Shown one piece after another: positions 1 to 8,681 of a stretch of 64,000 bases of DNA (its first letter is position 1; each line of letters starts with the position of its first letter). Under the pieces are notes generated by a model. The model saw only the letters and a program-made list of their open reading frames with translations. It did not search any database and had not been told where the DNA came from. Both the position numbers and the translations under genes were made by a program. The DNA comes from a virus. Location of the stretch: positions 28,393 through 92,392 of IMG/VR virus record IMGVR_UViG_3300021420_000022. One strand, 5' to 3'.

Positions 1-413
1 TCCGTCTCGCCACGGCCCTCGAAAACTTGCACGCCGGTGCCGTCGCCCAGATCGATCTCTCGACGAACGATATACTCGTTCGGCTCGCCGTCGTCTTCCT
101 CTTCGGTAGGTGTGACAGGTTCATCGACCTTTTCAGATTTCTTAAACCGACCGTGCTCGTCGCGCTCTTGCTCGGTCTTCTCGGCAGCCTCGCGCTCTTC
201 GATCTCTTCCGGAGTCTCTTTCGCTTCGGTCAGAGCCTTCTCGCGAGACGCTGCATCCGCCGCCAAAGTCTCAGCAGCGATTCGGTCCGCTTCTGCCGCT
301 TTCTCTGCAGCGGCCTTCTCTGCGGCTTCCTGCTCTTGCCCTTCCTGTATAGCCAGCTGACGCAATTCCTCTAGGGACAGTGCGTCCAGTTCGGCTTCCG
401 TTTTCGCTACCAT
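1..413 (-). CDS. acidic coiled-coil protein, scaffold-like (partial)
   Basis: The start codon is at 413 and the gene runs off the left edge, leaving 137 codons. The protein is rich in Glu, Ala and Lys with long helical stretches (EKAAAEKAAEADRIAAET) and then a motif DEHGRFKKSEK. Lying directly after the portal cluster, its charge and coiled-coil character fit a head scaffolding protein or a capsid-assembly partner; this is inference from position and composition. It overlaps the preceding gene by 7 bases. Confidence 0.6.
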   Translation of the reverse strand, partial: MVAKTEAELDALSLEELRQLAIQEGQEQEAAEKAAAEKAAEADRIAAETLAADAASREKALTEAKETPEEIEEREAAEKTEQERDEHGRFKKSEKVDEPVTPTEEEDDGEPNEYIVRREIDLGDGTGVQVFEGRGET

Positions 414-784
414 TGCGGTTCTCCTTGATTTTTCTGATCCTGCTCAAATGCGTTTAGTTGTGCGAACCATTCGGCTTCAGCTTCCGTGCCGAACGCTAAC
501 ACCGTTTCGATCACCGTGAAAAGCTGGCCAAAAATCTCTCGGGCGACTCGCGCCTTAACGCGGCACTGCTCGCTCTCGGTCTCGTCGGCAACATTCAATG
601 ATTGCTGCAGAGCCCCCTGAACAATATTATCCGCAATCTTTTTGATGTACGGCCAACCGGGAGTGCTCGAAGTTTGGGTTAGAATTACCTTAAGCGCTCT
701 CAGTCGTTCTTGCTCGGCTTGAAGGCGCGTTTGCTCTTGCTTCTCTAATACCTGTTCCTGCGTCAATACTTTTTCTTCAGCCAT
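407..784 (-). CDS. hypothetical protein in head gene cluster
   Basis: 125 residues beginning MAEEKVLTQEQ. I chose the ATG at 784 over the longer frame because a purine-rich ribosome site (GAGGAAG) sits just upstream and because it overlaps the end of the previous gene by 8 bases, the normal pattern here. The N-terminal 40 residues are a Gln/Glu-rich helix; the rest is helical with no motif I recognise. It lies between the portal and the scaffold-like gene, so a virion or assembly role is likely but unproven. Confidence 0.65.
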   Translation of the reverse strand: MAEEKVLTQEQVLEKQEQTRLQAEQERLRALKVILTQTSSTPGWPYIKKIADNIVQGALQQSLNVADETESEQCRVKARVAREIFGQLFTVIETVLAFGTEAEAEWFAQLNAFEQDQKNQGEPQW

Positions 785-1079
785 TCTTCTTCCTCGACTT
801 CGGGACATATCCCAGACTAATAAGATTTTGAGGACCCTGCTCCGACTCTCTCTGCCAGACGCCCTCGTGCAGAACTTCATAGCATCGGGAGTCTAGATTC
901 CAGCGGCGCAGACCTTCCAGTCTCGTCGACTGATCCAGGCCGAACTGCCGGTTCGAACTCGTGTCTCGACGCTCGTCGGGGCGACGGTACGACGTACCGG
1001 GGTCATAAGTTTGCTCTTGCTCACCGAGAGCCTCGGCGGCGTCAGGTTTCCCTGCAGCCTCAAATTCTTCGTTAGTCAT
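777..1079 (-). CDS. hypothetical protein after portal
   Basis: 100 residues, MTNEEFEAAGKPDAAEAL at the start, Arg- and Asp-rich middle, and a C-terminal segment CYEVLHEGVWQRESEQGP. Its start overlaps the portal stop (TAATG). No recognised domain. Position suggests a small head-assembly or head-completion protein. Confidence 0.65.
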   Translation of the reverse strand: MTNEEFEAAGKPDAAEALGEQEQTYDPGTSYRRPDERRDTSSNRQFGLDQSTRLEGLRRWNLDSRCYEVLHEGVWQRESEQGPQNLISLGYVPKSRKKNG

Positions 1080-3199
1080 TAGACTGTTCCTTGCGGCATT
1101 TCCGAATTTTCACCGTTCTGATTATCCTGCATGTTCTCTAGAGCGTTTTGAGCGACATCGATGTGAGACTCCATCGCTTTCTTTACAGCAGCGACTCCGG
1201 CCTGCACCGTGCCCTTCTCGTTGATCGCTTCCAGATTATTTTGATGCTTCTGGGCCTCGACAGCCTGATCTTGCTGACCTTTCGCGTACGCCGCGTTCTG
1301 CTCCTGCATACGCTTCAGATCGTCTGGCGTCATGTTCTGGAAGTACAGATCAACGTCGAAACCTTGAGCGTCGAGCATATCCGCCGCCCAGTTCGCGTAG
1401 TCAAACTTCTTGGCTTGAATCTGCAGCGAGGTCTGAACTGCCGGAGCGCTCAGCAACTGAATGATCATCGGAGCCAGTTGAGCTGACGCGGCTTTCGCGG
1501 TCAGATCGGCTCCGGCCAACACATCAATATCGATCTTGGCGTTATAGACTTCCTCGATGCTGCCCGACCACTCTTTTCCTTCCTCTTCCGTAAGAATCCG
1601 ATTGATATCTTCCGGCTGGAGGTTCTCCATGCAGAGCAGCATGAACTTCTCCAACGTCGGGAGGTAGATCATGTTGATGAAAATCTCAAGAAAATACTGC
1701 AGACGTTGAATAACGTCGCCCGTCAAAGCCTGCACGCCAGAGCCCGTACGTAGCGCCTGCGTCGGGAGGTTTACGCCGCCTTCCGCGCCAATACGCTTCG
1801 AGGCTCGCGCTTCGGAGTTCGCCATCGCCGCCGTAGCAGCGCCGCTAACATCCGGAGTTACCAGTGGCTTCAGTTCTGAAGTCTCGGTAATAACGCGACC
1901 GGGAGCCAACGGGATGTTCTGGGTGCCCGGGCCAACGCCCTTGAGAGCTTGGAACACAGGATTCAGAACGAGAGCTAGAGAGTCGATCCAGCTATTCGCC
2001 ACGCCGGATTGGAACCTCTGCTCGCCAGCCAGCAATCTCGCTACACCGAATCCCCATGCGCTGCCGAGAACGTCGATGAACGCGCAAGTCCGAGCTGGAG
2101 TTTCGTTGTACTCGTTCTCGCTGAGGCGAATACACAGCTTACGCTGCAAAATGCCGATGACGTGATCTTCGGTCCAATACTCGATGTACTCCAGAGGACG
2201 CATCAGCGGGTCTGCTGACCCGGCTTCGGTGTCTAACTGCGCCTGAAACTCGCGCCACACGGCGCGCTTCTGGCCCGAAAAAGTATCTTCGGTCTGTTCA
2301 CGGTCGGTAGTAAGAACCCGACGCAAAGTCTCGCGATCCGGAATACGGCTAACGCGCTTGCCGGTTTTCTTCCCATCCTCATCCAGTTCGGCGCGGCCAT
2401 ACGTATCCAAATCTTCGCGCCAGCCGTCTAGAGTATTCGCAGTGATCATCACCTGCTTAGCAACCCAGCGTGCGCCCTTCTGAACATCCTGACGCTTGCA
2501 CTGCGCGTCAAAAGAGAAATTCTTCAGGTCGACATTCTCAAATTTCGGCAAATTCAGCAGAATGTCTTTCCACTTTCCCTTTACGTGACCGCTCGCATTT
2601 TTCGTATAAACGCGCTCGCGGACATTCTTCTGTTCCCAGCCCCACCAGCCGCAGCAGAACCCGTAGCTCAGGCACTGCTTCAGCGTCAGGCGCATCTCTT
2701 CTTTGAGCCCGGCCTGCTTGATGGCCCACGCCAATACGGACGCCTTAGCGCGAGCCGCTTCCGCTGAAGTCTTCCCTACTGGGGAAACTACAAACGGGCG
2801 GCGCTTGCCGGTGCCAAACAAGCTCATGTAGAACACGGGCATCAACTTCTCGATGCCCTCCATGACAGCGTAGATCGGCAGATTGGCGCGGGGCTTGCCG
2901 TCGGCCCACACGCGGGGCTTCTGGAGCCCGAAAATCAAATCGTTCGAGGTGTCGACGAGAGCCGGGAGCAACGCTTTCGACTGCAGGAACGCTATGCCTG
3001 CCGAAACGTCAGTGAGCACGAGTCCCAGAGCCGTAGCATCATCATAAGGCTCATCACGGAACGCGGTATGCTCTTCGGTAAAGTTCGCTACCGCTGAGAA
3101 CGCAGCACTCGTATCGACCGACTCAGGTAGCGCGCCAAACCCACCGCTAGAAGCGGCCCCGCCTAAACCCGGGGAATTATCAATCGTGCCGCCAGACAT
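1079..3199 (-). CDS. portal protein
   Basis: 706 residues, the length of podovirus-type portals. I base the call on position directly downstream of the large terminase and on sequence character: an N-terminal basic region, a central part with FIDVLGSAWGFGVARLL and the GPGTQNIPLAPG loop, a helical stem-like region QRLQYFLEIFINMIYLPTLE, and a C-terminal Gln/Lys helical tail. The portal forms the dodecameric ring at one capsid vertex through which DNA is packaged and ejected. Ten bases separate it from the terminase gene. The family assignment was made by eye without a profile search. Confidence 0.8.
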   Translation of the reverse strand: MSGGTIDNSPGLGGAASSGGFGALPESVDTSAAFSAVANFTEEHTAFRDEPYDDATALGLVLTDVSAGIAFLQSKALLPALVDTSNDLIFGLQKPRVWADGKPRANLPIYAVMEGIEKLMPVFYMSLFGTGKRRPFVVSPVGKTSAEAARAKASVLAWAIKQAGLKEEMRLTLKQCLSYGFCCGWWGWEQKNVRERVYTKNASGHVKGKWKDILLNLPKFENVDLKNFSFDAQCKRQDVQKGARWVAKQVMITANTLDGWREDLDTYGRAELDEDGKKTGKRVSRIPDRETLRRVLTTDREQTEDTFSGQKRAVWREFQAQLDTEAGSADPLMRPLEYIEYWTEDHVIGILQRKLCIRLSENEYNETPARTCAFIDVLGSAWGFGVARLLAGEQRFQSGVANSWIDSLALVLNPVFQALKGVGPGTQNIPLAPGRVITETSELKPLVTPDVSGAATAAMANSEARASKRIGAEGGVNLPTQALRTGSGVQALTGDVIQRLQYFLEIFINMIYLPTLEKFMLLCMENLQPEDINRILTEEEGKEWSGSIEEVYNAKIDIDVLAGADLTAKAASAQLAPMIIQLLSAPAVQTSLQIQAKKFDYANWAADMLDAQGFDVDLYFQNMTPDDLKRMQEQNAAYAKGQQDQAVEAQKHQNNLEAINEKGTVQAGVAAVKKAMESHIDVAQNALENMQDNQNGENSEMPQGTV

Positions 3200-3208
3200 T
3201 TAATCTCC

Positions 3209-4855
3209 TCAATCTATAATGCCAAATGATCCTTGCGCTGCAGACCAATCCGAATTGAACGCGTCGAAACCGTCACTCGGGTCCGCTGCTATTTTCTGGC
3301 GTTCGAGAATCTGATCGGCAAGAGTTACCGCTTCCTGCTGACGGACCATCTCAAAAATCGGATTTACTTTCGGCTTTATCGGTTGCGCGATCATCGTGCC
3401 GATCATATGCGTTGCGAACAGCGCGATAGTGTCGATGTAATCGTCGTGCTTGTGCTTGCCGCCAGGGAATATTTCAAACTGCGCCGCAATCTTGTCCCAA
3501 GCTGTGACCGTATCGAAAAACCGAAGACGCCGACCACTCATCAAACCTTGAAGGCTGCCGATGCGCGTGTACTTCGCGTCCTTCCGAACATCGAGCTTCA
3601 AGAATTCGAGCGGGAGAAAAACTTTCTTTTCAGAAGCCACAAGCCGAAGATAATCCATAAAAAAGATAGCACTACTAGATTTCTCAAAGTAGATTGTAAC
3701 CGGCCTGTATTCGAGTGCCGCAAGGATTATCTGCTCGGCGAGCAACGACGAGGGCCACTGTCCGCCGCGAGCCTCCACAACATACTGTGTCATCTGTAGA
3801 TCGTGCGCTCCGATTATTATACAAGAATCGTCTGCCGTGTCGGAGTTGGTGCTAGCGAGATCAACAAAGAAAACTTTCGGACTCAACTTCAAAACGTCGG
3901 CCTTCTTAACTCGGCACGACTCCAGCAAAGCCTTGGTAAACTTCTGACCGCCCTTCTGCATGGGCTGGTTCAGATACTGACTGGCGAACATCTCGGGATC
4001 GCTATCCCGCATGAAATCCAGTTGTGCTTTCGTGAACCCAATCAACTTCTTATCGACTACTGATCCATCTTCCAGTATCGTAGTACGGTTGACTTCTTGC
4101 TGCGGAAATAACGGCGTCAGTTGCTCTGCGTCCGCCCAGCAAGTCCGAAAGCTTACGCGCCACTCGCCCTTGATGTTGGCGCGCATGATGTTCTCGTAAA
4201 CATCGCCGAAAGCATAGCGCGTACCCGTCATGATCGCGTAGAACGGCGCGTCCATCAAAGGCATGCACGCGAAGAAGTCTTGCTGAACCCGAGCCAGCTT
4301 AATCTTCGACCGATAATTCTGGTCGTTTACCAAGTCATCGAAGAAGCCAATGTCATAGTGCGTACCAGTCTTGATCGAATTCGGCGACGCGACCGTAACT
4401 GTAGCTTGCGCTAAACCCATGTTCCGGCGAGCCGGGACTGTGAACGACATCGAGTTCCCGAGGTCGCCTTCGGTACAAAACTCAGGGAAGAAGTCCGCTA
4501 AATGTGAATTCGGATTCGTGCCCGTAAAGTGCGCCCGAATTTCATTCAGCCACGCCTTCGTAATCGCGATGCTACCACGCATGATCAAAATACGGATGTC
4601 GGGGAAGTTCAGAATCGCCTGAATGATGTCGACGACAACAGCCGTAGTCTTGTAGTGACCACGAGGCCACAAGATCAGGACCTTAGCTATGTCCGATTGC
4701 TTTGCCCACGCCTTGTGGTCGTCGTACTGGAAGAACTGACTCCACAACGGCGAGTGTACCGCAGGAACGAAGTCATAGCCCAGAACTTCGGCCAGCTTCT
4801 GCTTGTCCTTCTTCAATTCCCTGCGCATTCTTTCTATTTCTGATTGTAATGCCAC
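3209..4855 (-). CDS. terL: terminase large subunit
   Basis: 548 residues. The ATPase half has a Walker A-like loop WPRGHYKTT at about residues 63-71 and a Walker B strand DIGFFDDLV at about 168-176. The nuclease half shows a first acidic strand KVFFVDLAST near residue 330 and a second acidic motif HKHDDYIDTIAL near 480, as expected for the RNase H-fold packaging nuclease. It translocates DNA into the procapsid through the adjacent portal and cuts it. No small terminase is recognisable next to it; one of the short genes upstream (6484-8371) may fill that role. Confidence 0.92.
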   Translation of the reverse strand: MALQSEIERMRRELKKDKQKLAEVLGYDFVPAVHSPLWSQFFQYDDHKAWAKQSDIAKVLILWPRGHYKTTAVVVDIIQAILNFPDIRILIMRGSIAITKAWLNEIRAHFTGTNPNSHLADFFPEFCTEGDLGNSMSFTVPARRNMGLAQATVTVASPNSIKTGTHYDIGFFDDLVNDQNYRSKIKLARVQQDFFACMPLMDAPFYAIMTGTRYAFGDVYENIMRANIKGEWRVSFRTCWADAEQLTPLFPQQEVNRTTILEDGSVVDKKLIGFTKAQLDFMRDSDPEMFASQYLNQPMQKGGQKFTKALLESCRVKKADVLKLSPKVFFVDLASTNSDTADDSCIIIGAHDLQMTQYVVEARGGQWPSSLLAEQIILAALEYRPVTIYFEKSSSAIFFMDYLRLVASEKKVFLPLEFLKLDVRKDAKYTRIGSLQGLMSGRRLRFFDTVTAWDKIAAQFEIFPGGKHKHDDYIDTIALFATHMIGTMIAQPIKPKVNPIFEMVRQQEAVTLADQILERQKIAADPSDGFDAFNSDWSAAQGSFGIID

Positions 4856-4894
4856 GCTGCCTAACCCACAGTAAAACTAAAACTAAAACAAAAA

Positions 4895-5788
4895 TTATGA
4901 AGATAGCCCGGGGATGAGAGGGTGTTGCTCGCACTCCCGATACTTTCGTGGCAACCGCGTTTGGTCTTTTGGGAGGTGCCCACCGATCCATGCTGACACC
5001 GAGTTCTTCCCGGGATTCAGCAACAGGTCCTCAATTACCGTCTCGGGTTCCGCGATCATCAACCGTGCTTCCCCGACCGACCCAACCATGACACCAATCA
5101 TCTTGTGCGTACGCGAATCAAATAGCGGGCTGCCGCTCGACCCGTGGCCGATAGTGATGTCCACCGGCATCGTGTTCTTCCACTGAGGATAGTCTTGAAG
5201 CATCCGAGAGAAGTGGGGGAACCGACGATCTACGTAAGTCCCGTGAAACTCGACTTTGCCCATATCCAGCGGAAACGAAACGTTCTCGACTGGATCACCC
5301 GGCTGCAAAAAATCCTCGTGTTCTAAAGTCTCAGGAATGATCGGATGCGCCGCTGATAGACCGTTAATGACCTTCAGTACAGCCAAGTCGTCGTCCTGCG
5401 AGATCGAATAAAGCTCCGTCTGGTAATAAGGCCCAGCAAGGTTGCCATTGAATGAGACAAACTCATTCGGAATGAACCCAGGAAGAACGTCGTTCTCCGG
5501 ATCGCCATCTTCCCAAACGCAGTGTTTCGCTGTGACAAACAAGGCCGACGTACCCTCGTATCCGATTACAGAGCCGCTGCAAATCATTGCATAAGGACCG
5601 TCGCCGTTAGCTGAATTCGGATTCGGAATCGAGATCGCGCCGACTGCCGCCACTTCGACATCGTGAGGATCGAACCCTTGGAACGGATCGTACTGCTTAT
5701 GCTTGGCGGCCATTGAGACAGGCAGTGCCAGCAGAAAGGCTAAGAACAATGCGAGAAAAACTTTCACTGGATTGTCCCAACAGCGCAT
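4895..5788 (-). CDS. secreted trypsin-like serine protease
   Basis: 297 residues. Residues 1-28 are a sec signal peptide (hydrophobic FLALFLAFLLALPVSMAA). The chymotrypsin-fold triad is visible: His89 in TAKHC, Asp134 in QDDDLAVLKV and Ser218 in GHGSSGSPLF. Cys70 and Cys90 flank the His as in the classic disulfide of this family, arguing for an oxidising, exported location. It is unlike a head-maturation protease, which would carry no signal peptide. It sits between terminase and small membrane protein genes. Possible roles are digestion of host envelope proteins at lysis or modification of the host surface; the target is unknown. Confidence 0.85.
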   Translation of the reverse strand: MRCWDNPVKVFLALFLAFLLALPVSMAAKHKQYDPFQGFDPHDVEVAAVGAISIPNPNSANGDGPYAMICSGSVIGYEGTSALFVTAKHCVWEDGDPENDVLPGFIPNEFVSFNGNLAGPYYQTELYSISQDDDLAVLKVINGLSAAHPIIPETLEHEDFLQPGDPVENVSFPLDMGKVEFHGTYVDRRFPHFSRMLQDYPQWKNTMPVDITIGHGSSGSPLFDSRTHKMIGVMVGSVGEARLMIAEPETVIEDLLLNPGKNSVSAWIGGHLPKDQTRLPRKYRECEQHPLIPGLSS

Positions 5789-5828
5789 GATTTATCGTCG
5801 CCCGCTCACTGCGGTCCGCTGCTCGACG

Positions 5829-6032
5829 TTAACGCTGATCTTGATCATCATCCTTCCGCGCCGGGCTAAATGCGTGACCGGCTATCCCACCGACTACGAC
5901 GCTAGTGAACGCTACGAAAGTGGGGTCCATGTGATGGAACCACTGAAGCGCCGCGCCGACTCCGAAAATGCTGCCGATAATTGGAAGGTGATAGTCTTTG
6001 ACGTTAGTCAAAATCTTATCTAAACTCATCAT
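5829..6032 (-). CDS. small membrane protein, holin-like
   Basis: 67 residues with two probable membrane segments (IIGSIFGVGAALQWF and FVAFTSVVVGGIAG) and a charged C-terminus ARKDDDQDQR. Two ATGs are in tandem at 6032 and 6029 behind AGGA. Size, two helices and a charged tail are compatible with a holin, and the neighbour is a secreted protease, but several other small membrane proteins in this arm compete for that role. Confidence 0.5.
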   Translation of the reverse strand: MMSLDKILTNVKDYHLPIIGSIFGVGAALQWFHHMDPTFVAFTSVVVGGIAGHAFSPARKDDDQDQR

Positions 6033-6056
6033 TGCTGTTCCTACTGAGATCGCCGA

Positions 6057-6108
6057 GAGGGGAGCCTAGAACTCCCCTCCGGCCTAACCCGGCTTTAACG
6101 GGATGGCC
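6057..6108 (-). terminator. two adjacent stem-loops in a noncoding gap
   Basis: The 150-base gap between two left-arm genes holds a perfect 8-bp stem (6057-6064 with 6072-6079, seven-base loop) and a second stem-loop (6081-6091 with 6099-6108). No long U tract follows on the minus strand, so this may be an attenuator or an RNA-stabilising structure rather than a full terminator. Confidence 0.4.
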
Positions 6109-6184
6109 CTGAGTTTCACAGGAGTTCATTCGAGAGCGTTGCAAATCAATGTGATGCAGACGGCAAAACTCGAATAGAAGTTTT

Positions 6185-6487
6185 TTATTTCAACGACGAC
6201 AAGAGCGCCGCGAGAATGAGGCCAACCTGATACATACTGAAATCAAGAAGACTGCTGCCTCGCTGTGCTGCGTTTTCGTATTTGTAGTCGAACCAAAATT
6301 CTTTTGGAACGGCCCACGCTTCAACTAAGATCACTCCAAACCACAGTGGACTCCCAAAGTACATCGCGGTCAATGCGATGCTGTAACCACCGAGGATGTG
6401 CGCGATCTGAATGAAGATTCTATCGGCTAGTTCTGCTGACGGCCACGGGGTTGCGAGCCAACTAGAAAGTTTCGAGTATAAACTCAT
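6185..6487 (-). CDS. membrane protein
   Basis: 100 residues with two or three hydrophobic stretches (HILGGYSIALTAMYFG, LWFGVILVEAWAV, YQVGLILAALLSSL). Its ATG overlaps the stop of the preceding gene (ATGA). No family recognised. It could belong to the lysis functions or insert in the host membrane. Confidence 0.6.
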   Translation of the reverse strand: MSLYSKLSSWLATPWPSAELADRIFIQIAHILGGYSIALTAMYFGSPLWFGVILVEAWAVPKEFWFDYKYENAAQRGSSLLDFSMYQVGLILAALLSSLK

Positions 6488-6717
6488 TTCTTCCCCATAG
6501 CCATCAAGCCGATGGCTGCGCGAGACTGTCGTGCCGTTTCGCTGTTGCCTTTGCTATGACTGTGAGCGAACCCGCTGGTCGACTGCCCCGCTTTCTGTGC
6601 TTTAGCGCGGAGCGCGCCGGGCTTCGTGATCTTAAAGGACCCTTTCGAGCCCAAGTTGACCACTTTCGTTTTCTTGGCTGACTTGGACTTTCCGGTAAGA
6701 CCGTCATTGTTGAGCAT
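6484..6717 (-). CDS. small basic protein
   Basis: 77 residues, MLNNDGLTGKSKSAKKTK at the start, strongly basic with Ser, Gly and Lys. I prefer the ATG at 6717 over one at 6795 because AGGAAAG precedes it and the longer version would overlap its neighbour by 92 bases. Basic character suggests DNA or virion-interior binding; no motif identified. Confidence 0.55.
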   Translation of the reverse strand: MLNNDGLTGKSKSAKKTKVVNLGSKGSFKITKPGALRAKAQKAGQSTSGFAHSHSKGNSETARQSRAAIGLMAMGKK

Positions 6718-7033
6718 TGCTTTCCTCGCTAGCGGCGAAAGCTTTCTTTTCGCGAGCTTCCTTCCGTAAAAGTTCTCGATGGACACCGGAGCCATTGGGC
6801 ATACGCGGATGCCTCTTCAACTGATCTCGAAGTTCAGCCAACTGATGGCTAAGTGCGAGAAAATATTTAGTAGGCAGCTTCGGGTCGTGCAGCCTCTGTG
6901 AAATAAGTCGAATGTGCTCCCGCAACCCGATGGCCCGCTTCGGCAAGCTAGAAAAATCCGTTCGCGGACGACCGCCGTACGTCTTGCCCGGACTCATCCG
7001 TGCAGGAAGCTCTTGCTGAACCTCGTCGGCCAT
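6704..7033 (-). CDS. hypothetical protein
   Basis: 109 residues. Basic N-terminal segment MSPGKTYGGRPRTDFSS followed by a helical region (REHIRLISQRLHDPKLP) and a Lys/Glu-rich tail. Begins at the stop of the next upstream gene. A small terminase or connector-type protein is possible because it lies upstream of the terminase, but no HTH is evident. Confidence 0.55.
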   Translation of the reverse strand: MADEVQQELPARMSPGKTYGGRPRTDFSSLPKRAIGLREHIRLISQRLHDPKLPTKYFLALSHQLAELRDQLKRHPRMPNGSGVHRELLRKEAREKKAFAASEESNAQQ

Positions 7034-7272
7034 CAGAGTTTTGACTTAATCCGGTCGACGACGGCCTTGACTTCATCGGAGATCGTCTTGCCCTCGGCAC
7101 TTGCCTCGGCCTCGATCTTCGCGACCTCGCCCTTGAGCTCTTCGGTGTACTGCTTGAGCAGGCCGTACAAGCGCTGAATCTCGGCTTGCGCTGCCTCTTG
7201 CTGAACAGTCAGGTAGCCGACTTTCGCGGCCAAGTGATCGACGGTTACGGGTGCTGCTGGTGTTATCTGCAT
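7033..7272 (-). CDS. coiled-coil protein
   Basis: 79 residues, almost entirely helical with heptad-like spacing (VQQEAAQAEIQRLYGLLKQ, then EELKGEVAKIEAEA). No recognised family. Start spaced one base from the previous gene end. Confidence 0.6.
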   Translation of the reverse strand: MQITPAAPVTVDHLAAKVGYLTVQQEAAQAEIQRLYGLLKQYTEELKGEVAKIEAEASAEGKTISDEVKAVVDRIKSKL

Positions 7273-7273
7273 T

Positions 7274-7513
7274 TCATTCTCCTTTTATTTCTTTCCAAGT
7301 TTCAACTTCGGCTAACAACTTCGCGACTGCTGCTTTCGCGACTTGCTGACGAACGACTTGATTAGTTCTCAGGTCTTCTTTCGCGGCTTCGCGAATTGCG
7401 ATGACCAGTTCGTCCTTCAAGGTCTCGATCAAAACTTTATCGAGGAACAGACTGACGGTCGCGGTAAGCGCTAACCGATCAGGATTGGTTGGGTCGACTG
7501 TCAAAGTTATCAT
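7274..7513 (-). CDS. hypothetical protein
   Basis: 79 residues beginning MITLTVDPTNPDRLALT, then helical with Lys, Glu and Ala. It overlaps the preceding gene by 35 bases. Function not recognised; part of the small-gene run between tail and terminase genes. Confidence 0.55.
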   Translation of the reverse strand: MITLTVDPTNPDRLALTATVSLFLDKVLIETLKDELVIAIREAAKEDLRTNQVVRQQVAKAAVAKLLAEVETWKEIKGE

Positions 7514-7862
7514 ACTGTCCTTCCTGTTCTACGAGATCAATTACGTACGGATTTACTACGTCTGACTTTGGTCCAAAGATTCTCAAATCGGTAGCTTTCG
7601 AATCGATCTCCCAACGGAGGCCCGCAAAGAAAAATCTCGGCACCGCGCTATCGTCGATACGCTCGAAGCCCGCGTTCACCGCGTCGGCCTCGCTGAATGC
7701 ATCGATGAGCTTTTGAAACACAGCTGGGCTGAGCGTCACGTGATATCTGCCGTCATTGAAGCGCTGAACGTTCTGCGACATCAGATGGCCAACGCCCTGC
7801 CGAATCGCGGCAAGATGAAGAGGGCTCTTTCCGATCTTAATTACTACCATCGAGGACGACAT
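7479..7862 (-). CDS. hypothetical protein
   Basis: 127 residues, MSSSMVVIKIGKSPLHLA, followed by a mixed alpha/beta sequence with DGRYHVTLSPAVFQKLID. No domain recognised. Likely a small virion or assembly protein from its position. Confidence 0.55.
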   Translation of the reverse strand: MSSSMVVIKIGKSPLHLAAIRQGVGHLMSQNVQRFNDGRYHVTLSPAVFQKLIDAFSEADAVNAGFERIDDSAVPRFFFAGLRWEIDSKATDLRIFGPKSDVVNPYVIDLVEQEGQYDNFDSRPNQS

Positions 7863-7864
7863 GG

Positions 7865-8371
7865 TTACTCCTTCGACTGCCCCGCCTTACTGAACCCGAT
7901 AGCCCGAATCATTGCTTCTTTCGCCGCGCCGGTCTTACCGGTCTTCGTAACGCTCTTCGGAACGTTTTTGTGGACTTCACGCATCGCCGCGCCGAGTTTA
8001 TCCTGCTTCTTCGATTTGAACGTGACGTTCTTCTTCAAGCTCTGGACTTTGAGTTTCTTCCCGCCCGGCATAGTCTTCGGGGCCTTGCCAGTCAGAACTG
8101 CGGGCGACGGGAGGACGATCTCGTCCTTGTGCATCTTGTAAAGGCCGGTCTTTTTGATCAGGCCGCCCTTCTTCATGCTGCCGAGTACGGCCAGCTCGTT
8201 GCGCTTGTTGAAATCGCCTTGCTTCAGTTCTTTAGTTTGATCCATGCCTTTCGATTCCGCCTTACCTTGCGCAGCGATATAGTCGCGCTTCTCAGCGGCA
8301 TCCGGAATGTGCGCGGCGGTAACCCCTCGCGTTTTGGAGAGATCGGCTTTTTCTTGCTCGGTAGCTGGCAT
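7865..8371 (-). CDS. virion-associated protein with KKGGLIKKTGLYKMH motif
   Basis: 168 residues, basic. Residues near 65-90 contain GSMKKGGLIKKTGLYKMH followed by KDEIVLP, a short motif I associate with C-terminal parts of phage tail or tape-measure-like proteins. The remainder is Lys-rich. The gene follows the fibre genes in transcription order. Role inferred only from motif similarity and position. Confidence 0.55.
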   Translation of the reverse strand: MPATEQEKADLSKTRGVTAAHIPDAAEKRDYIAAQGKAESKGMDQTKELKQGDFNKRNELAVLGSMKKGGLIKKTGLYKMHKDEIVLPSPAVLTGKAPKTMPGGKKLKVQSLKKNVTFKSKKQDKLGAAMREVHKNVPKSVTKTGKTGAAKEAMIRAIGFSKAGQSKE

Positions 8372-8390
8372 GTTAGAGCTCCAATCGAAA

Positions 8391-8681
8391 TTACTGCATC
8401 AACGGAATCCACCACGTGGTTCCGCCCAAAATTATCTTTGCGAAATTAACTACAGTGCGCGGCGTTGTAGGTCCACCACCGGTTCCCTTCTGCGGTGCGC
8501 TCACAGTCTGGTTAGCGCCGTTGCCTACGCCTTGCACGCCGCACAGCACGGTCAGATTCCCGAGCGACGAGCCGATGTAGAGTTGCTCTTCGTCGGTTGC
8601 GAAGTACAGCTCCCCGAGGGCCAAGGCGGGAATATGGGCCTTAGCCCCTCGGAGAACTTGCAATGTCAAATTGCGAGCCAT
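8391..8681 (-). CDS. tail appendage protein with GELYFATD repeat
   Basis: 96 residues. The segment ALGELYFATDEEQLYIG matches the short beta-motif common in phage tail fibres and tropism proteins. The C-terminal half is Gly- and Thr-rich. Two related small tail genes lie immediately upstream, and all three overlap or abut. Confidence 0.65.
   Translation of the reverse strand: MARNLTLQVLRGAKAHIPALALGELYFATDEEQLYIGSSLGNLTVLCGVQGVGNGANQTVSAPQKGTGGGPTTPRTVVNFAKIILGGTTWWIPLMQ

Noticed and set aside
27-374. Two long rightward open frames at the left edge
   Set aside because: They are antisense shadows of the acidic coiled-coil gene on the other strand, low-complexity and without ribosome sites.
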